Made by a program: the position numbers and the translations under genes
Shown here: in pieces, positions 25,560 to 38,788 of the stretch
Layout: each line of letters opens with the position of its first letter
Numbering within the stretch: position 1 is the first letter of the stretch
Notes under the pieces: generated by a model
Databases searched by the model: none
What the model saw: the letters and a program-made list of their open reading frames with translations, nothing else
Told to the model about the DNA's origin: nothing
DNA from: Valencia hispanica
Taxonomy: Eukaryota > Chordata > Actinopteri > Cyprinodontiformes > Valenciidae
DNA length: 64,000 bases
Assembly: GCA_963556495.2 (NCBI GenBank)
Contig: OY747713.1
Span: 5,642,821 to 5,706,820, forward strand
Direction: 5' to 3'

Positions 25560-26000
25560 TTCCTTTTGCTTCGTGGATTCTGCTGTTCAGCTGCAACTAG
25601 CGCCACAAAATAGCCCAAAGGTGTTCTGCTGGATTCCATTCAGGCAACATACTTGGCCAGCTCTTTCTCTCTTCAGAAACTCTTGTGTGAATTTTGGCAG
25701 CGAGCTTTGGTTTGTTATTATCTTCTGCCAAGATTCTGCAGAAACATTTCGGAGTTTTCCTTCTGGTGTATCCTCAGGAATTTGTGTTGCCATGGATACG
25801 GTTCAGAGTATCATCTCTTCAGCTCATTTTTAACTGATGAAGTCCCACAGCATTACACTCCCACCTCTCTGCTTTTAGAGATTGTGACTGGTTTTCATCA
25901 TTTTCACCAAAGCAGCTTCACAATCATTCGCCTCTCAATGCTCTTCAGCAAACAGAGCTTTATTAGAACCACCTTTTTGTGGGGGTAGGACGCAGAGAAA
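25560..26000 (-). mobile_element. Possible Tc1-like remnant
   Basis: The order of words, with a TTCTGCTGGATTCCATTCAG piece near 25625 and an AGCATTACACTCCCACCTCT piece near 25850, resembles the reverse strand of fish Tc1-like transposases. It is heavily decayed and the frame is not recoverable by eye. The incidental plus-strand frames here (up to 111 codons) have no known domain. Confidence 0.35.
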
Positions 26001-28334
26001 TGAAGAATGTCACACAGACCTGGGAAAGTATTTTCTGACCGTAGCTAGCATTACTGTTACTAAATATCCTAAAGAGGAAGAGAGGCTGAAAGAGAGTGAG
26101 CTAATAACACTCGCAGGGTTCAGAAATGCATGCATGCTCAGGAGCTGTACCTTTAAAAAGACCACTTCTCTGTCTGCTCATCTCTCTGTATGCCTTTCCA
26201 TCCATCTTAAGACAAATGAGCAGAGTTGTTGCATCCTTTTGCTAAGCCTTTTTATGTAATCTATTTAACAGAGCCAGAGCTCAGTTAGGAGCTAAACAAA
26301 TGAGCTAGTTCTTATGTTTTTTGGGCTACATGGATACAGCAAGCACTAGTGGCGCTGTGCCACTTCCAGAGAAACACAGAAAGGAACACTGAGCATGTGC
26401 AGTCAACCCGGTGGCAAACACGACAAATCTAGCTTCAATGAGGGCTTTGTTCTTAAGCAGATGGTGTCTGTGGTTCTCCGGATCTATGCTGCTGGTGATA
26501 GAGGAGGGACAGTAAATTGTATTCTAGGATTCATAATAAGGTCAGTATTTGCTTTATTAGGACCACAACACCGTACGCCGCCATGTTTGTTTACTTTATC
26601 ACAGAGTTGAGCATGCGCGTTAAATATAGGAATGTAGCAGCGACGTCATCCACTCAGACTAAATGCAAGAGAGCTCATAAGAACGGAGACAACTGAGCCA
26701 GCGTTGTGAGGATTCTCCACTCTGGGACGTTTACGGCGTCCTGAAACGCCGGCTCCTTGTGGATGAGACGCCTATTCCACGTGATATCTTTGCTGCTACA
26801 CCTGGTTTCATCTCTGTGTAGACAGGGTCTTAGTCCATGTCTTGGTAGCGCTGCAGTCGGTCCAGCTTCTTTTCATGCTTAGCATCATCTGCTTTAAGCT
26901 TCTCCTTAACTTCCTCCCTGACCTGCCTGCTGTGTTTCTTGGTCTTCATGCGGTTTGTTCACTAATGTTCTCTAACAGACCACAGAGGCCTTCACAGAAC
27001 AGTCGGATTTATACTCAAATTTAATTGCACAAAGCTGGAATGTAGTTACTAAGACGGGGACATTAATTATGTGGATCAGAGTAAAAAGGGACTGACTATA
27101 CAGACATATTGAATAAATCAGATTATGTGTAAGCATACTTTTCATTAAGCCAACTTTTCCCTATTAATGCATTTTTTTATTGGTTTGATGTAATATTCTA
27201 ATCATAAATGTCGCATTTTTATTAGCTGTAAGCAGAAAATCATAATTAACAGAAGCAGTAGCTTTAAAACAGCAGAGTGTTAAATGTGTTTCACTTAATA
27301 ATTAGAGTGACTGAAATAAATACGTTTTTTAATAATACTACTAATAATAATACTCTAGTTTACTGAAATGACAACAGAGACTACTCTTTTATTGAACTAC
27401 ATTTATCATGTTTTTCAATTATGTTATGTAACACTTTTTAAAAATCCCGCTAAAACGCTTAAAAACTTGTGACTGCAATGTGACACGATCTGAAAGAGTT
27501 CAAGGGGTGTGAGTGCAGCACGACGAGCAACACCCGTTTTCCCATCTGAGTTGTTCTTTCAGTCACTTTAAAGCTTGAAAAGTAATTGGTAGTTGGTTGT
27601 TCAGCTAAGAGAAAAGACATTTTCAGTTTCAGTCGTGGTAGGATTGGCTACTTTCCCTCCCATCACATTTCCGTGTTCATCCAGGAGTAAAACAGCATCG
27701 GCCTCGACAGAATGGGCAGGTACATGGGGGTTAGCCGTGCAATTACTTGACACCGTCATATCTCTATCCAGCAGCTTTTTACCATTCAGGTGTAACTGTC
27801 GGCTGATGGCCGACGTGGTGTCTTTAAACCGAGAAACAGCTGTCGAGAGCGTTGGGCAATCAAGTTTAAACTGAGCTCCAGGCTATCGATATGAGTGTGC
27901 CGTTAGAAGATTTGAGTCACCTCTCCCGGGTCTTGGATGGCTCGTCTTTAGGAGAACAAAAGCGTTTTCAGGTGAAATGGAAGCGATAGTAGGGGAAGGA
28001 ATAACCAGGTGGCAAATATTACTCCAGCAAGATGTTCTGCAGATTTTTTTATGACCTTTACACACTGAATCCATTGTTAGTGTAAAAATAGGGCCTTTAC
28101 AGGATTGTGTGTTTATGCATTTATTATATCTTCATTTTTAAATGTAATCCTGGACACAAAGACCACAATGCCTTGATGTATGCCACACAAGGAATAGGCT
28201 ATAAGCAGACCAACATCCATTCAAATCTCCCATTAATGTCATCCAGATAACTGTTCCGAGGTGGCATGAATTAGACAGGAAGAGCTGCAGGACGGCTGCT
28301 GTCGAGTGACTGTCTCATCTACCCCTCACTGCAG

Positions 28335-28400
28335 AGATGAATTACCGGTAATTGGCATTTGACAGCTCATAATCATCGCATTTTGTCGCGGCTCTTACAG
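28335..28400. promoter_or_regulatory. Candidate conserved non-coding element
   Basis: This repeat-free block contains the 12-bp perfect palindrome ATTACCGGTAAT (28341-28352), overlapping a homeodomain-like TAATTGG core. A loosely similar block with GATGAATCACAGTTAATTGA is at 25099-25120. Calling it regulatory is inference. Confidence 0.2.
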
Positions 28401-28969
28401 GAACAGGCCACTGATCAACAATGAGGTGGAGGGAAAGGAGAAAGAGGAGATTAGCTGTCACGGCTTTGGTTTGTAATGGAAAAAAAAGAAAAGAAAAGAA
28501 AAGAAAAGCAAAGCTTCGCGTTTGCTGGCAGTTAAAAGCTCCTGGCATCTGTGAACGTGTGAGGATTTGAGTTTTAGTTTTTTTTTTTTTTTCAAATATC
28601 CACAATGATGCTAATGGAGCTCACATTAAGCCCAATAACCATCATTCAAACCATTTTCACAAAAGCTGAGAGTTTCAGTCATTGTTTTTAATTCAGTGTT
28701 TCAGGGATTCAGCTTCAAAACCCTGAGCTTGGTTTTATTATTTTTTGTCCAAGTGAGTAAAGCAGTTTTTATTTAGCAAAATGTATATTCTAACACCTAT
28801 CAGACAAGAATTAGCCCAATAAAAGATAACTAATCAGATCTTTTCACTTTTGCTGCTTTCTAAGCCAAATCCTTTTATCACCTTTAACCCAAGATGGGAA
28901 TTATAGTATCTTCCCAAACAAGAGAAGTTTCTTCCCCAAGGAACACAGATTGATTGAATAACTATAATA

Positions 28970-29540
28970 AAACCTAAAATAGAACAGAATAAGATAGAAT
29001 GGAAACATCCTTTCTTGTCCCACAGAGAGGAAATTCGGCTTTAACAGTTGTAAAGTGACAGGCAATTGAAACATTTGATTCACACAGAGAAAAATATATT
29101 AGGAAAACCAGAATTTAGAATCATATATGTAGTGTAAGGACAAAATAACAACGCTAAATCTAGGGTGCAGTGCAGTGATTAAAAATATTTGAGGATTGTG
29201 CAACTGAGCAGGATAATTATATATGTAAATAATATTTACAGGATATGCTTGTGTATTTTTGCATTAAATACTAACATCTTTACAAAAAGTGAAAAAACTA
29301 TAAATCGTGATGTGCAAATAAGAGCAGCAGAAATCTTATATGATCTGAGAAAAATAGTGCAGATTACAGCAGAGATGTAAACATTCATTGAGTTTGTTGG
29401 GAGCAGTGATGGTTGTGTAGAGTAACAGCTGCTGGGAAGAAGGACCTACGATAATGTTCCTTCATGCACCCAGGAGGCAGCAGTCTGTCGCCGAAGGAGC
29501 TCTCCAGCTCAGCAACAGCTTCATGCATGGGATGGGATGC
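28970..29540 (-). mobile_element. Non-LTR retroelement fragment, reverse orientation
   Basis: Read on the minus strand, the segment ends with AATTTCCTCTCTGTGGGACA followed by a (TATTC)n-like tail (28970-29030), a known style of fish retroelement 3' end. At 29430-29520 the GAAGGACCTACGATAATGTT and GCAGCAGTCTGTCGCCGAAG words match a dispersed fish sequence. It is not coding as it stands. Confidence 0.45.
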
Positions 29541-30182
29541 ATATTACATGAAACTGGTGCCACTGCTAACTCCTTATCGACATGCCAACTAGTGGTTTAT
29601 CCTGCAGAGTAGTTTCCCCAAAAAAGACGCCTACTAGTGCTCCAGGAAAGCAAATTGTATTGTCATTAGAACACAAGTAGCGCTGTAATCAACCAAAGAA
29701 ATTCTTGGTCGACTGAAACCCTGAAATTCCGACCAAAAATCGACTAATTTGCGGGGGGGGGGGGGGGTTCTGACAGCATTTAGCATTACGTGTATCTGCG
29801 CAATATAATATGCCATGATTACTGCAATTACACTAAACGGCAAGGCAATACAGGGAAAATGATCTTTATTAAATATGCCTGATCAAGACAAGTACAAACG
29901 AAATAAAGCAGTGCATTGGGCTCAAAACAAAGACTGTGTTGCACGGCGCAATTGGGCATTAGGAAATAAAATAAAAATTATAAAAAACCCGACCAAATCC
30001 AGTAAATAGAAATAAATCTGCACAATAATAAAAGGGAACCATATGTTCGTTATTCTTAGCAATAAAATGAAACAAAATAAATAGGGCTGTAATCAACCAA
30101 ATTCTGCTACACTGCCGATGTCTTTGACATGGTAGAGGACTCACTGTAGTAAACGCTAAACAAAAACATTCAGCAAGCCACA

Positions 30183-31472
30183 CAGGGCTTAATTTGAGCC
30201 GGATCCTGATCCCCCACCTGTTGATTCTGACCTACCCGCGTTCCGGGACCTATTTTGGCTGATCCAGTGTAGGTACCAGATCTTCTCGGAGGCCTGCGCC
30301 AAATTATGACGTCGTATTACATGATTGGCTGAACGCTAACATTACACTACATATGATTGGCTGAACGTTAGCATGTTGAGGTACTGTGCATTTTTTTAAA
30401 AGAACTTTATTGAACAAATAGCAAGTACACAACACACGAACAAACAGCCAGAGGTGTTATATAAATACTGTACATGCAAAAATGTACGTAAATGACTTGT
30501 TTTGAGATCCTTTTTCTTAAACATTTGTCATCTTTTTGGGTTTCTAAATAAAAAACAGAATAAAACATTTTTCCATTGTAACGGAAAATCTGTCAAAATA
30601 CGGTTAATAACAACCTGCTAAATTCTTTCCAAAGCCCATGATGGAAGAGCAGTACCAGAAACGTTGTCACGTTTTCTCGATGATCCCCACAGGAGCTGTT
30701 ATTAACATTTATGTCTCTTTTACATTTACTATTAGAACTTACCTGCTTGGCAGGGTTAAAAATGGGGCGCAATGTAGTTTGTCAGAGTGGCGTTGCTGTA
30801 ATGTGACGTTATCGGCAAGCGCAGGACCCCCGAGCAGATCTGGTACCTACACCGGCACCCCTCTCATGTATAAAATATTATATATATATAAAAATAAAAA
30901 AATATTTTACATTTATTAAATAAAATAATAATATGCGTAGGCATTCATAGACCAAATCCCGAGATTGTAATGCTGTGGAATGTGTGTTTTATGTTTTGTA
31001 AGCTCAGGTTTATATATGTAATGGTTTATGCCATGATTATGCGTTAGGGGTGGGGCACTGTTCAGGGGGGTGGGGCACTGTTCAGGGGGGTGGGGCACTG
31101 TTCAGGGGGGTGGGGCACTGTTCTGCAGGCTGCGCGCGGGGGAGTGCGTAGTTGACTGCCGGGGAACTGGTGTGTGTCTGTAAATGGAACTAGACAAACA
31201 ACCGGTTAATGTGAGAGCTCTTTTGATTACTGTTTTGTACGGAGTGATTGCGGCCAGCAGCAGTCAGCGTTAAAGCATTCGAATACAACCATTGTCTGCA
31301 TCAATCGGAGAACATGACAAAATTAAAAAAATTCAGGCCTGTAAGGCCCACATCATGTTTTTTTTTTCCGCTACGATTTACTGCGTTCCAGGACCTGTGC
31401 GCGTCTCTGGTCATGCCTGCGCTGTCATGTACTTTGCGTTCCGGCACCTAATGATTTACAAATTAAGCACTG
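30183..31472 (+). mobile_element. hAT element (inner), nested in the outer element
   Basis: The left end CAGGGCTTAATTTG and right end CAAATTAAGCACTG are inverted repeats differing by one base. The flanking 8-mers are AAGCCACA (30175-30182) and AAGCCACG (31473-31480), a target duplication with one mismatch. Its interior is GC-richer at the ends and includes a minisatellite (31045-31123). No intact transposase is seen. The nesting shows it inserted after the outer element. Confidence 0.85.
31045..31123 (+). repeat. 20-bp minisatellite, about four units
   Basis: The unit TGGGGCACTGTTCAGGGGGG starts at 31051, 31071 and 31091, and a fourth, diverging unit starts at 31111. Three units are identical, so expansion is recent compared with the host element. 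The G runs could form G-quadruplexes. Confidence 0.95.
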
Positions 31473-33139
31473 AAGCCACGGCACGTTGACTAACGTGGAC
31501 GTTCTTCGATCTCCCTGTAGACTGTAGCAATATCACACGAGAGGCAGCGCTGTTGTACCCTATTCTAACATCAGCACCGATCAGCTCTCATGGAATGTCT
31601 CTTGTCCAATCAAATTAAAAAAATTTACACGGATTAAAATCGACCAATCAGAATTTTGGTCGACTCAGACCGCATCGACCAATAAGTCAACCAGTCGACT
31701 ACGACTTTACAGCCCTAAACACAAGATGAGGGAAATATGGTTTAGGAGAACGGTGCTCCTTCCTCTGTGTTGTTATTTGAGCGAATATTGCTTACTTATC
31801 TCAAGCAAGTCTGTCTATTCTCCTCTGACATCAACTAGGTAGCCAGGACTCTGCATAGTCAGAAAGCTGGTTCACCACTAACATAAGCTGTCCTTGCAAC
31901 ACTCTTGTCTCCCATTAACCTGTTTCTCTCCTATAATGTTTACACCCACCCAGTAATAGATATGAAGGAAATTTTAAAGAGAAAACAGTTGACCCAGTGG
32001 GAAGCATCGCCTGCAATCACCCTGGCTTCGTTCTTAAACATCGAGTGCCATTTTGTCCCTGGTGCGACTTTAAAGCTTCTTTTATGAGCTACATCTGCAA
32101 CGGAAACATTCAAAAAATAAAAAATTTACCTGAAATCATACAAAAGAACAACGGCTGCATAAAGGCAGGTGATGATCAGGGTCTTACATGTCTTCTGCTG
32201 GAGTGAGACGTTCAGTTAGGAATTTAAAATGAATAAGAAAACGTTCCAGGTTCAGGGTTTTGTGCAATCATATCAGTCCGATTTGAAACCTGCAGTTTCC
32301 TCTACTCGTAACATTTGATAAAGTGATTCAGAATGAAGCGAAAATAAAGAAACGTTTGCCTTACAATATCAGTGCTCCGTTAATGGGCAGCTGGCAGCTC
32401 CAGTAATTGGTCTGTTTACACTGTGGGTGGCATTTCTGTTACCATGTCATCAGCTGACAACCCACTACCTCTCAGGTATGTTGATTTATTTATTTTTTTC
32501 AAACTGGAACTGAAGTGTTTCACAGCCCGCTGTGGGCTGAGAAAATAATGCGACCCGTGGGTTTATGAAGCCTCTTCATAAAAACCTTTCTGCATTGTTT
32601 GCGAAAGTGCTCCACGGACAGGAAGCCTGCTGGGATCTATTTCTGAAAAGTTTGCATGTTTTTTTTTTGTTTTTGTTTTTTTATAGATGCACAGCATTCT
32701 CTCACCCACATGAGAACATCAGTTACTCCATCCTGCAGATGCACTGTGTAAATGATCTGTTAAGTCGAGGCTGAATCACGAGTAATTGGTGTTTCACATA
32801 AAAACCTCTGATGTATCAAGTTAAATCTTGATTTTTTTTTTTGATGACGCAGAGAAAGAACCGAGGAAATGCTGTTACATTTAGCTTCAGAAGTGACACC
32901 GAGGCCATGATATTCCACACAAACGCCATTGTTCTCATAATGAGTAGGCGGAAGATGTGCAGTTCAGCGGAATGCTGGAAACTACGGGGCACATCAGCGT
33001 GGGGAGCCTCCTGTTAGGATCTCTCATCAATGCAGAACTGACAGAAATAATCACGGTGTTACATTCTCCAAGCTTGCAGCACTTAAAACACAAACTGGAG
33101 AGAATGTTCTTTAGTTCTTATCCTACAAGGACAGACTGG

Positions 33140-33990
33140 TCAGTGGCAGTTTCATCTGTGTAGCTCTTGCAAAACACCTGAAGCTGCACAAAGTTTGAAT
33201 CAAAAATGAACAAAAATGTAGAGTTTTTACTGAGCTGCAGTAAGATGCTTACATGCAACCAAGACGGTACGGGGGTAAAAATCTCCAGGTTTACACAAGT
33301 CGATAAAGACTTTTGAAGCCATAACCAATGTGTCAGCACATGTAGAAGTAGACCCAAACTGCCCCCCTCAGATGAAAGAATGGAGGTTTGGATGTTCAGG
33401 AACAACCGGAGAACCACCAAGGCTCATGTTGACCAAGATACAAGACCCAGCTCCAAATGTGATACATTTAGGCTGAGCTGAAAATGTAGCTCCCCACAAT
33501 GCTGAGGTTATTTATCCACAATGACAAGAAGTATGTTTGGATGAGTCGTGATCCAACTTTAAGCGACTGTCAAGCATAGCAGTGGCACCATCATGCTGTG
33601 GGGCTTTATTAATGTCATCAGAAGGAGTGCAAGAAGAAATTCCTCCAAATTCTTCAACTTAATTTCCAGCAACAGCTCCATGGTTGGACAAAGAAGGGTC
33701 CTCCAACGGGAAAAAGCATGTGATGCAGGTGTGACTTAGTGAGAGGTATTTATCCAAGTATTAGTGGCAGCATCATGCTGCGAGACTGCATTATTGCCAG
33801 TGGTGACTGAGTTTATGCATATATTTGAGTCCCTGTATGATTTTGCCCAAGTGGATTAGAAACCTTTCAACTTGTGCACCATATTCATGTTTTAAAGAAC
33901 TGGAGTGAGCAAAGAACAGTTGAAAAGAATTCGACCCTCCTAAAAGGAATTCACGTTCTGTTTACCGAGTCTCATCCACCTAAGAAAACC
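33140..33990 (+). mobile_element. Decayed Tc1-like transposon
   Basis: Plus-strand pieces in order resemble a fish Tc1-like transposase: EPPRLMLTKIQDPAPN-type words at 33405-33455, then a segment corresponding to the DDE core at 33520-33610 (ATCATGCTGTGGGGCTTTAT). A further ATCATGCTG copy is at 33771. There are multiple stops and frameshifts. No clean terminal repeats were identified. Confidence 0.6.
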
Positions 33991-35734
33991 CAGAGCGAAA
34001 CTTGCTCTGACATACTGCAGAACAGGTAGCTTCACATTGTCATAACTCATTGAAGCAGACTGAAGCACTGGTGAAATCTCACGAACATGTGCAGCCTCAC
34101 GAGCAGAATGAATTCATCATGTTGCTGGGAGTGGCGAAGGAGGAGGTTTAAAGAAACAAATCCCCAAAGATACAACAAATATCAAGCAGGAGCTGCTTTA
34201 TCTTGCATGCTGCTCTACAATAAAAGCATTTAAAGCTCAGTCCCTGTTTTGGGCATACAAACATGTAACAGATTCATCATGTTCTTGCTGTTTAGCTTTT
34301 AATGCTGGCAGTGATGCAGAGAGGTTCAGAGTAAAAATTTGATGATTCACGTCCAGAGGCCTTTCTCACAAAGCAGAATTCCTGAGTTAACCGCATATCT
34401 TTGATGAGTGAAACCCAGAACATCCTTCAAAGCTGGAACATGGTCTGAAGTTTAAAAGAGGAGCTGCACTGGGTATTAAAAAGAGCCCAGGTAACTTTGA
34501 AAGCTCGGCTTTCAGAAAGGGGCCCCTGCAAAGACTTGAAATATGCCCCTGAGCAACAAATTCAGAACTTAAGGCAGCTCAATATATTTTTTAGGGTTAT
34601 TTTCCCCCTAGATGTTGATGTTTTGGACGGCATAAACTCAGACGTGTGATAGTTCAGGTTCAGATGGCTTTCCGGATAAACTAAAGTCCACCTCTACGTG
34701 CTGGCATACGATTTTTTCAGGCGTTGTTCAACTGAATTCACCAGAAAGAAAGCCTCATCACGCTGGGATTCACTTCCACTTTCAACAGAAAGAGCTCCAG
34801 CCGAGGAGCCGGGGCAAAGGACCGCCGGTTCAATATCCCTAAATCCCATTTTTACCTTGCAACAACTGAGCTTCTGAGCTCCACGCAAACAAAGCAAAAC
34901 CGAGCGCTTTAAAAATGCAAAAGCTCAACAAATATTCAACAGAAAACAAATACAAGGACTGAAAATGTCGAATGTTTAAGCAGAGGTGGTTGTATTCTTT
35001 AACAAAGATAAAAAGGTTGAAGAAGCTGTGCCACAATCCATGGCACTGCAACCTTTTGTCACGGTTTTCCCTTCCCGTGCACGCGTTGCTCTTCATGCCG
35101 GTGCTTTGTCGGTCGCAGCTCCGCCGTGCACCTCAAACAATCTACGCGCTTCAACCGCTCGACACACTCAGAATGTGGCAGAGATCAAAGGGCAGAGAGA
35201 GTTAGATCAAAAGGAATCATGAAGAAAAAAAGCAGAGAGAACGGATCAAGATGGAAGAGATGGAGCTGTGAACAAATTAGATGGCTATCTAATTTTGGTG
35301 GAAAGGACAAGAAGACAAAGTGGCATCTGAAAATTCACAGAGGGACTTTGCTTTTGATTTTGTAAATGTTACTAACTTGAAGTGATGTTACTGAAGACGT
35401 TTACTGCAACCATATCTCTTAATATCGAGGGAGCATTACATCTACTTGACTTGAAGTGATTTAAGAGCGAAAACGACAACCGTCTCGTCAACGTTGTCAT
35501 CCTCCCAAACACCCAGAGAACCCAGAGAACCAGTGGATGAACATTCAAACCAAGGACATGCAGTTCCAGCTCAGGGCCAGCGAGACATTTCTGTGTACTG
35601 CTCATCTCTAGGATTATAGATAAACGAGAATAATATTTAACAGCCTTGCCCGATTCATATAAGTGATGTAATATCAACGCAATCACTGTAAAAGCAGGTG
35701 AGATGACAACATGGCCTGTAAACGGCCTGTACTT

Positions 35735-35925
35735 GTATAGCGCTTTATTTAGTCCTTGAGGACCCCAAAGCGTTTTACACTACACTCAGTCATTCACCCA
35801 TTCACGCACACATTCACACACTGGTGATGGCAAGCTACACTGTAGCCACAGCTGCCCTGGGGCACACTGACAGAAGCGAGGCTGCCGAACACTGGCGCCA
35901 CCGGGGCCCCATGACCACACAACCA
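35735..35925. mobile_element. Common fish interspersed repeat fragment
   Basis: TATAGCGCTTTATTTAGTCC through ACCCCAAAGCGTTTTACACT, then CAGTCATTCACCCATTCACG and a GCTGCCCTGGGGCACACTGA segment, is a very common fish interspersed pattern. Class is unclear to me; it may be a LINE-derived end. Confidence 0.55.
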
Positions 35926-36229
35926 ACAGTCAGCGCACACCGCCTGTCTCTGAACTGAGAACTAAAATGAGAATCTGAATGAAAATATGTTGCATTTATG
36001 TATGTTCATATGTATATCTTCAGATTATATTGCAATTGCACTGATTAGTGCATTCATTGTGTGAAGTACAACTATACTGCAGTGACACTCCTGCATAATG
36101 CTGCACAATGGATGCGCTGAGGCTTACTGAAGGTCAGCCACTGGCAGCATCTGGATGGGGGAGCAGATGTAAATTTCCTGAAGCAGTCCTACTAGATCTG
36201 TGTGCTGAACTGGGCCAGTGTTAGTTTTA

Positions 36230-36569
36230 CCGACCCACTGGAGCTGATTCATATTTTACAAGGATTATACTTTTTAAAAATAGATTTAAAACACATCTTT
36301 TTTGTCAGGCTTTAAATATCTAGGACTGCTGAAACTTTTTACGTTCTACTGTAATTTAGTTTTTATTTGCTTTTATTACAATCTTATTGATGCTACAAGA
36401 AGTAATCATAATTCAAACTGTAAATTTATTGTTCTTATTTGTTTTAGCGCTGCTGCTGCTTGTATTTTTTTTATTTTAATCTTTTTACTCTTGCTATACA
36501 TTTTCTTATTGCTAACTATATATTTGTCTTTTAATGTGAAGCACTTTTGGCATACCGTTACAGCCCTAG
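36230..36569 (+). mobile_element. Probable LINE end joined to a hAT terminal repeat
   Basis: The part at 36270-36300 resembles the LKTHLF ending of L2-type LINE proteins, followed by an AT-rich 3' UTR and GTGAAGCACTTTTGG (36538-36552). The next bases, ACCGTTACAGCCCTA (about 36555-36569), look like an isolated hAT right end. Both calls rest on short matches. Confidence 0.35.
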
Positions 36570-37873
36570 CAGTTACCATGTGGCCACTAGAGGAACTGCA
36601 GTCAGCAAAAGGTGCACTCCCGTGACCTCCGAGGCTCACTAGTCCGATGGTCCGAGGCAATGTTTGGTCTTTTTGTAGCACTGGACCAAATTTTTCTCTT
36701 CTTTGACTTAGGTGAAGTTTGTATGGGTGTCTGGGCTTGCTAGCTTAGCTTATCTAGCGGCTCACTGGCGGAGAACACCGCCTGCTCATGAACTCGCATA
36801 CGTGGGTACGTACGTACGGCAATCAGAGCTAGAGTCAACAGTACCGTCAGAACATGAGAAAATTCACTGTAGACTACAAAAACAGGTTTATTTTCACAAA
36901 TATATTACCTAATGCAGCTTTAACATTGATTTCTCTTTAGCTATTAGTAAAAACAGCTAAAGCCAAGATGATGGAGACTCACAAACGAGAAAAAAAAACA
37001 AAAAAACAATGAATCCCCACAAATTTAGAAGCTCATTTGATCAGATCAGATTGGTCCATAATTTTTGCACGACTTGTGGCTGCTGGACGGACTGAGAGGC
37101 AGAAACTGCTGTGACAAACGAGAGGGAAATCCAACAATAGGGGCGGATTTGGCTCATTTCATTTCAAAGCGACATGGGTCCATTTTAACAAGCCCTCTTT
37201 AGTAAAAAACGCAAGATGAGAGTAATGTGGCCAGCCAAGCACTGAGCCCTAATTACTAATCATTTCTGCCAGAGTGAGAGGCAAGTGGCAAATAACAGGA
37301 TTACAGAGCTGAACACAAATTAATAAGAGAAGATCAGGTGACGAATAACAGCGCCACAGATCTGGTTCGGGCCAGATAATGGGTCCAAAGTGTCCATAAG
37401 AGCAAAAATCGGAGAATAAACGGCAGCATAGAGATTCTGGGCACAGGATGTGAAATAGAAAGGCTGAATCTCTCATTTATTTCAGTCAACTGTCACAACA
37501 GAGAAAAGAATCTTAGATTACATGTTACAGGGAATACAATCCCTCTATCTCATAGCACTACCATGTATTTCAAAGCAACAGCTAACAGAAAATACGAACT
37601 GATTGAGCAAAAACTCGTCAATGTCAGATTTTAACACCTGAGTTAAAAAAAAAAGGCTGAGAGAAAATTTTGGCAACGTTTTTGAATTATTTATCATTTC
37701 ATTGTAGTTTCGTTTAAAGCTCACAGTTGAGGCACATTTATCTGATTTTGCCAGAAATTCAACTACTGTGCATAAAATTTAAGCACTAAAAGAAGCAACC
37801 TTAACTTCACAGTCGATTTTTAGACGAAGACCCAAATGAAAACACAGATAGACATCCTTCATTTGAAGACTTT

Positions 37874-37874
37874 T

Positions 37875-37944
<70 letters not shown>
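37874..37944. repeat. (CT)n then (AT)n compound microsatellite
   Basis: A short CT run (37874-37886) passes into 29 AT units (37887-37944). Pure and long, so likely polymorphic. Confidence 0.95.
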
Positions 37945-37948
<4 letters not shown>

Positions 37949-38788
37949 CTCTTTTCAAGATTCTCTATCCTATTTTACTCTGGAGAAACCTGTTGGTAAA
38001 ATTTCAATCTTTCTTTCAATCTAAAGGTGTTCTGGGTCAGGGGAAACTGGAGCTAAGTAAGAAGCCAACAAGCAGGGTGTGAGCTGTTTGCTAGCCCTTT
38101 GCAAGCCAAAATTGAAATGCAAAAAGATCATTAAACCATACAGGCAGACAATCACACCGAAGGAAAGTTCATGTTAGAAAAAAACGATTATTGTGAAACA
38201 TTTATTGACACACCGGCCGTCAATACTTTGCACCTCCTTTTGCCAATATGGGAGCACTACGCCTTCTCTTATAACACTTCACAAGGCTGGAGCATCCAAA
38301 GGGAGGGAGCTTTGACTTTTTCTCTAAAACGATTTCTCGAGATTCATGTTCTCTTTACTTCAGTTGAGCCTACAGGTTCTGTAAGTCCCAGGTTCTCCCA
38401 AACAACCAGTAGACATGTAGATAACATTTAATGGCTCATGTGGAGACCATAAACGTCCCTCTTTGCTGCTTTGGAGACCGTTTTTAAAAACGTCTCCACC
38501 ATCCTGCTCATTGAGCATGGTGGCAAAACCAATACTGGCCCTCGTCCACACTGGTGGTCAATGACTAAGGTAAATGGGCCTTTGTGTCACATCACTATAC
38601 CACCAGAAAAATTAGAAGTAATAACAGGGGACTCCGGATATTAACAAGGGTCGTCATGTAATAGCTGAATTCCACAAATAGTTCCGCCCCCATCTAAAAA
38701 TGCCTATGTCTGCCTGTTTGAACAGATCAAACACCAAATATACCATCATATGCAAGGAATACATACAGTGGAAATAGTCTTATTTTTT

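Larger units (their letters stand above)
29678..31717 (+). mobile_element. hAT element (outer) with 8-bp target duplication
   Basis: The ends TAGCGCTGTAATCAACC and GACTTTACAGCCCTA are inverted repeats of the hAT type. They are flanked by identical 8-mers AACACAAG (29670-29677 and 31718-31725), the hAT target duplication length. The 2040-bp span includes a nested 1290-bp element, so the original was about 750 bp and non-autonomous. Near its ends both arms carry TTGGTCGACT-like words in inverted orientation. A second copy of the left terminal sequence, TAGGGCTGTAATCAACCAA, is at 30082-30100. A run of 15 G lies at 29753-29767. Confidence 0.85.
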
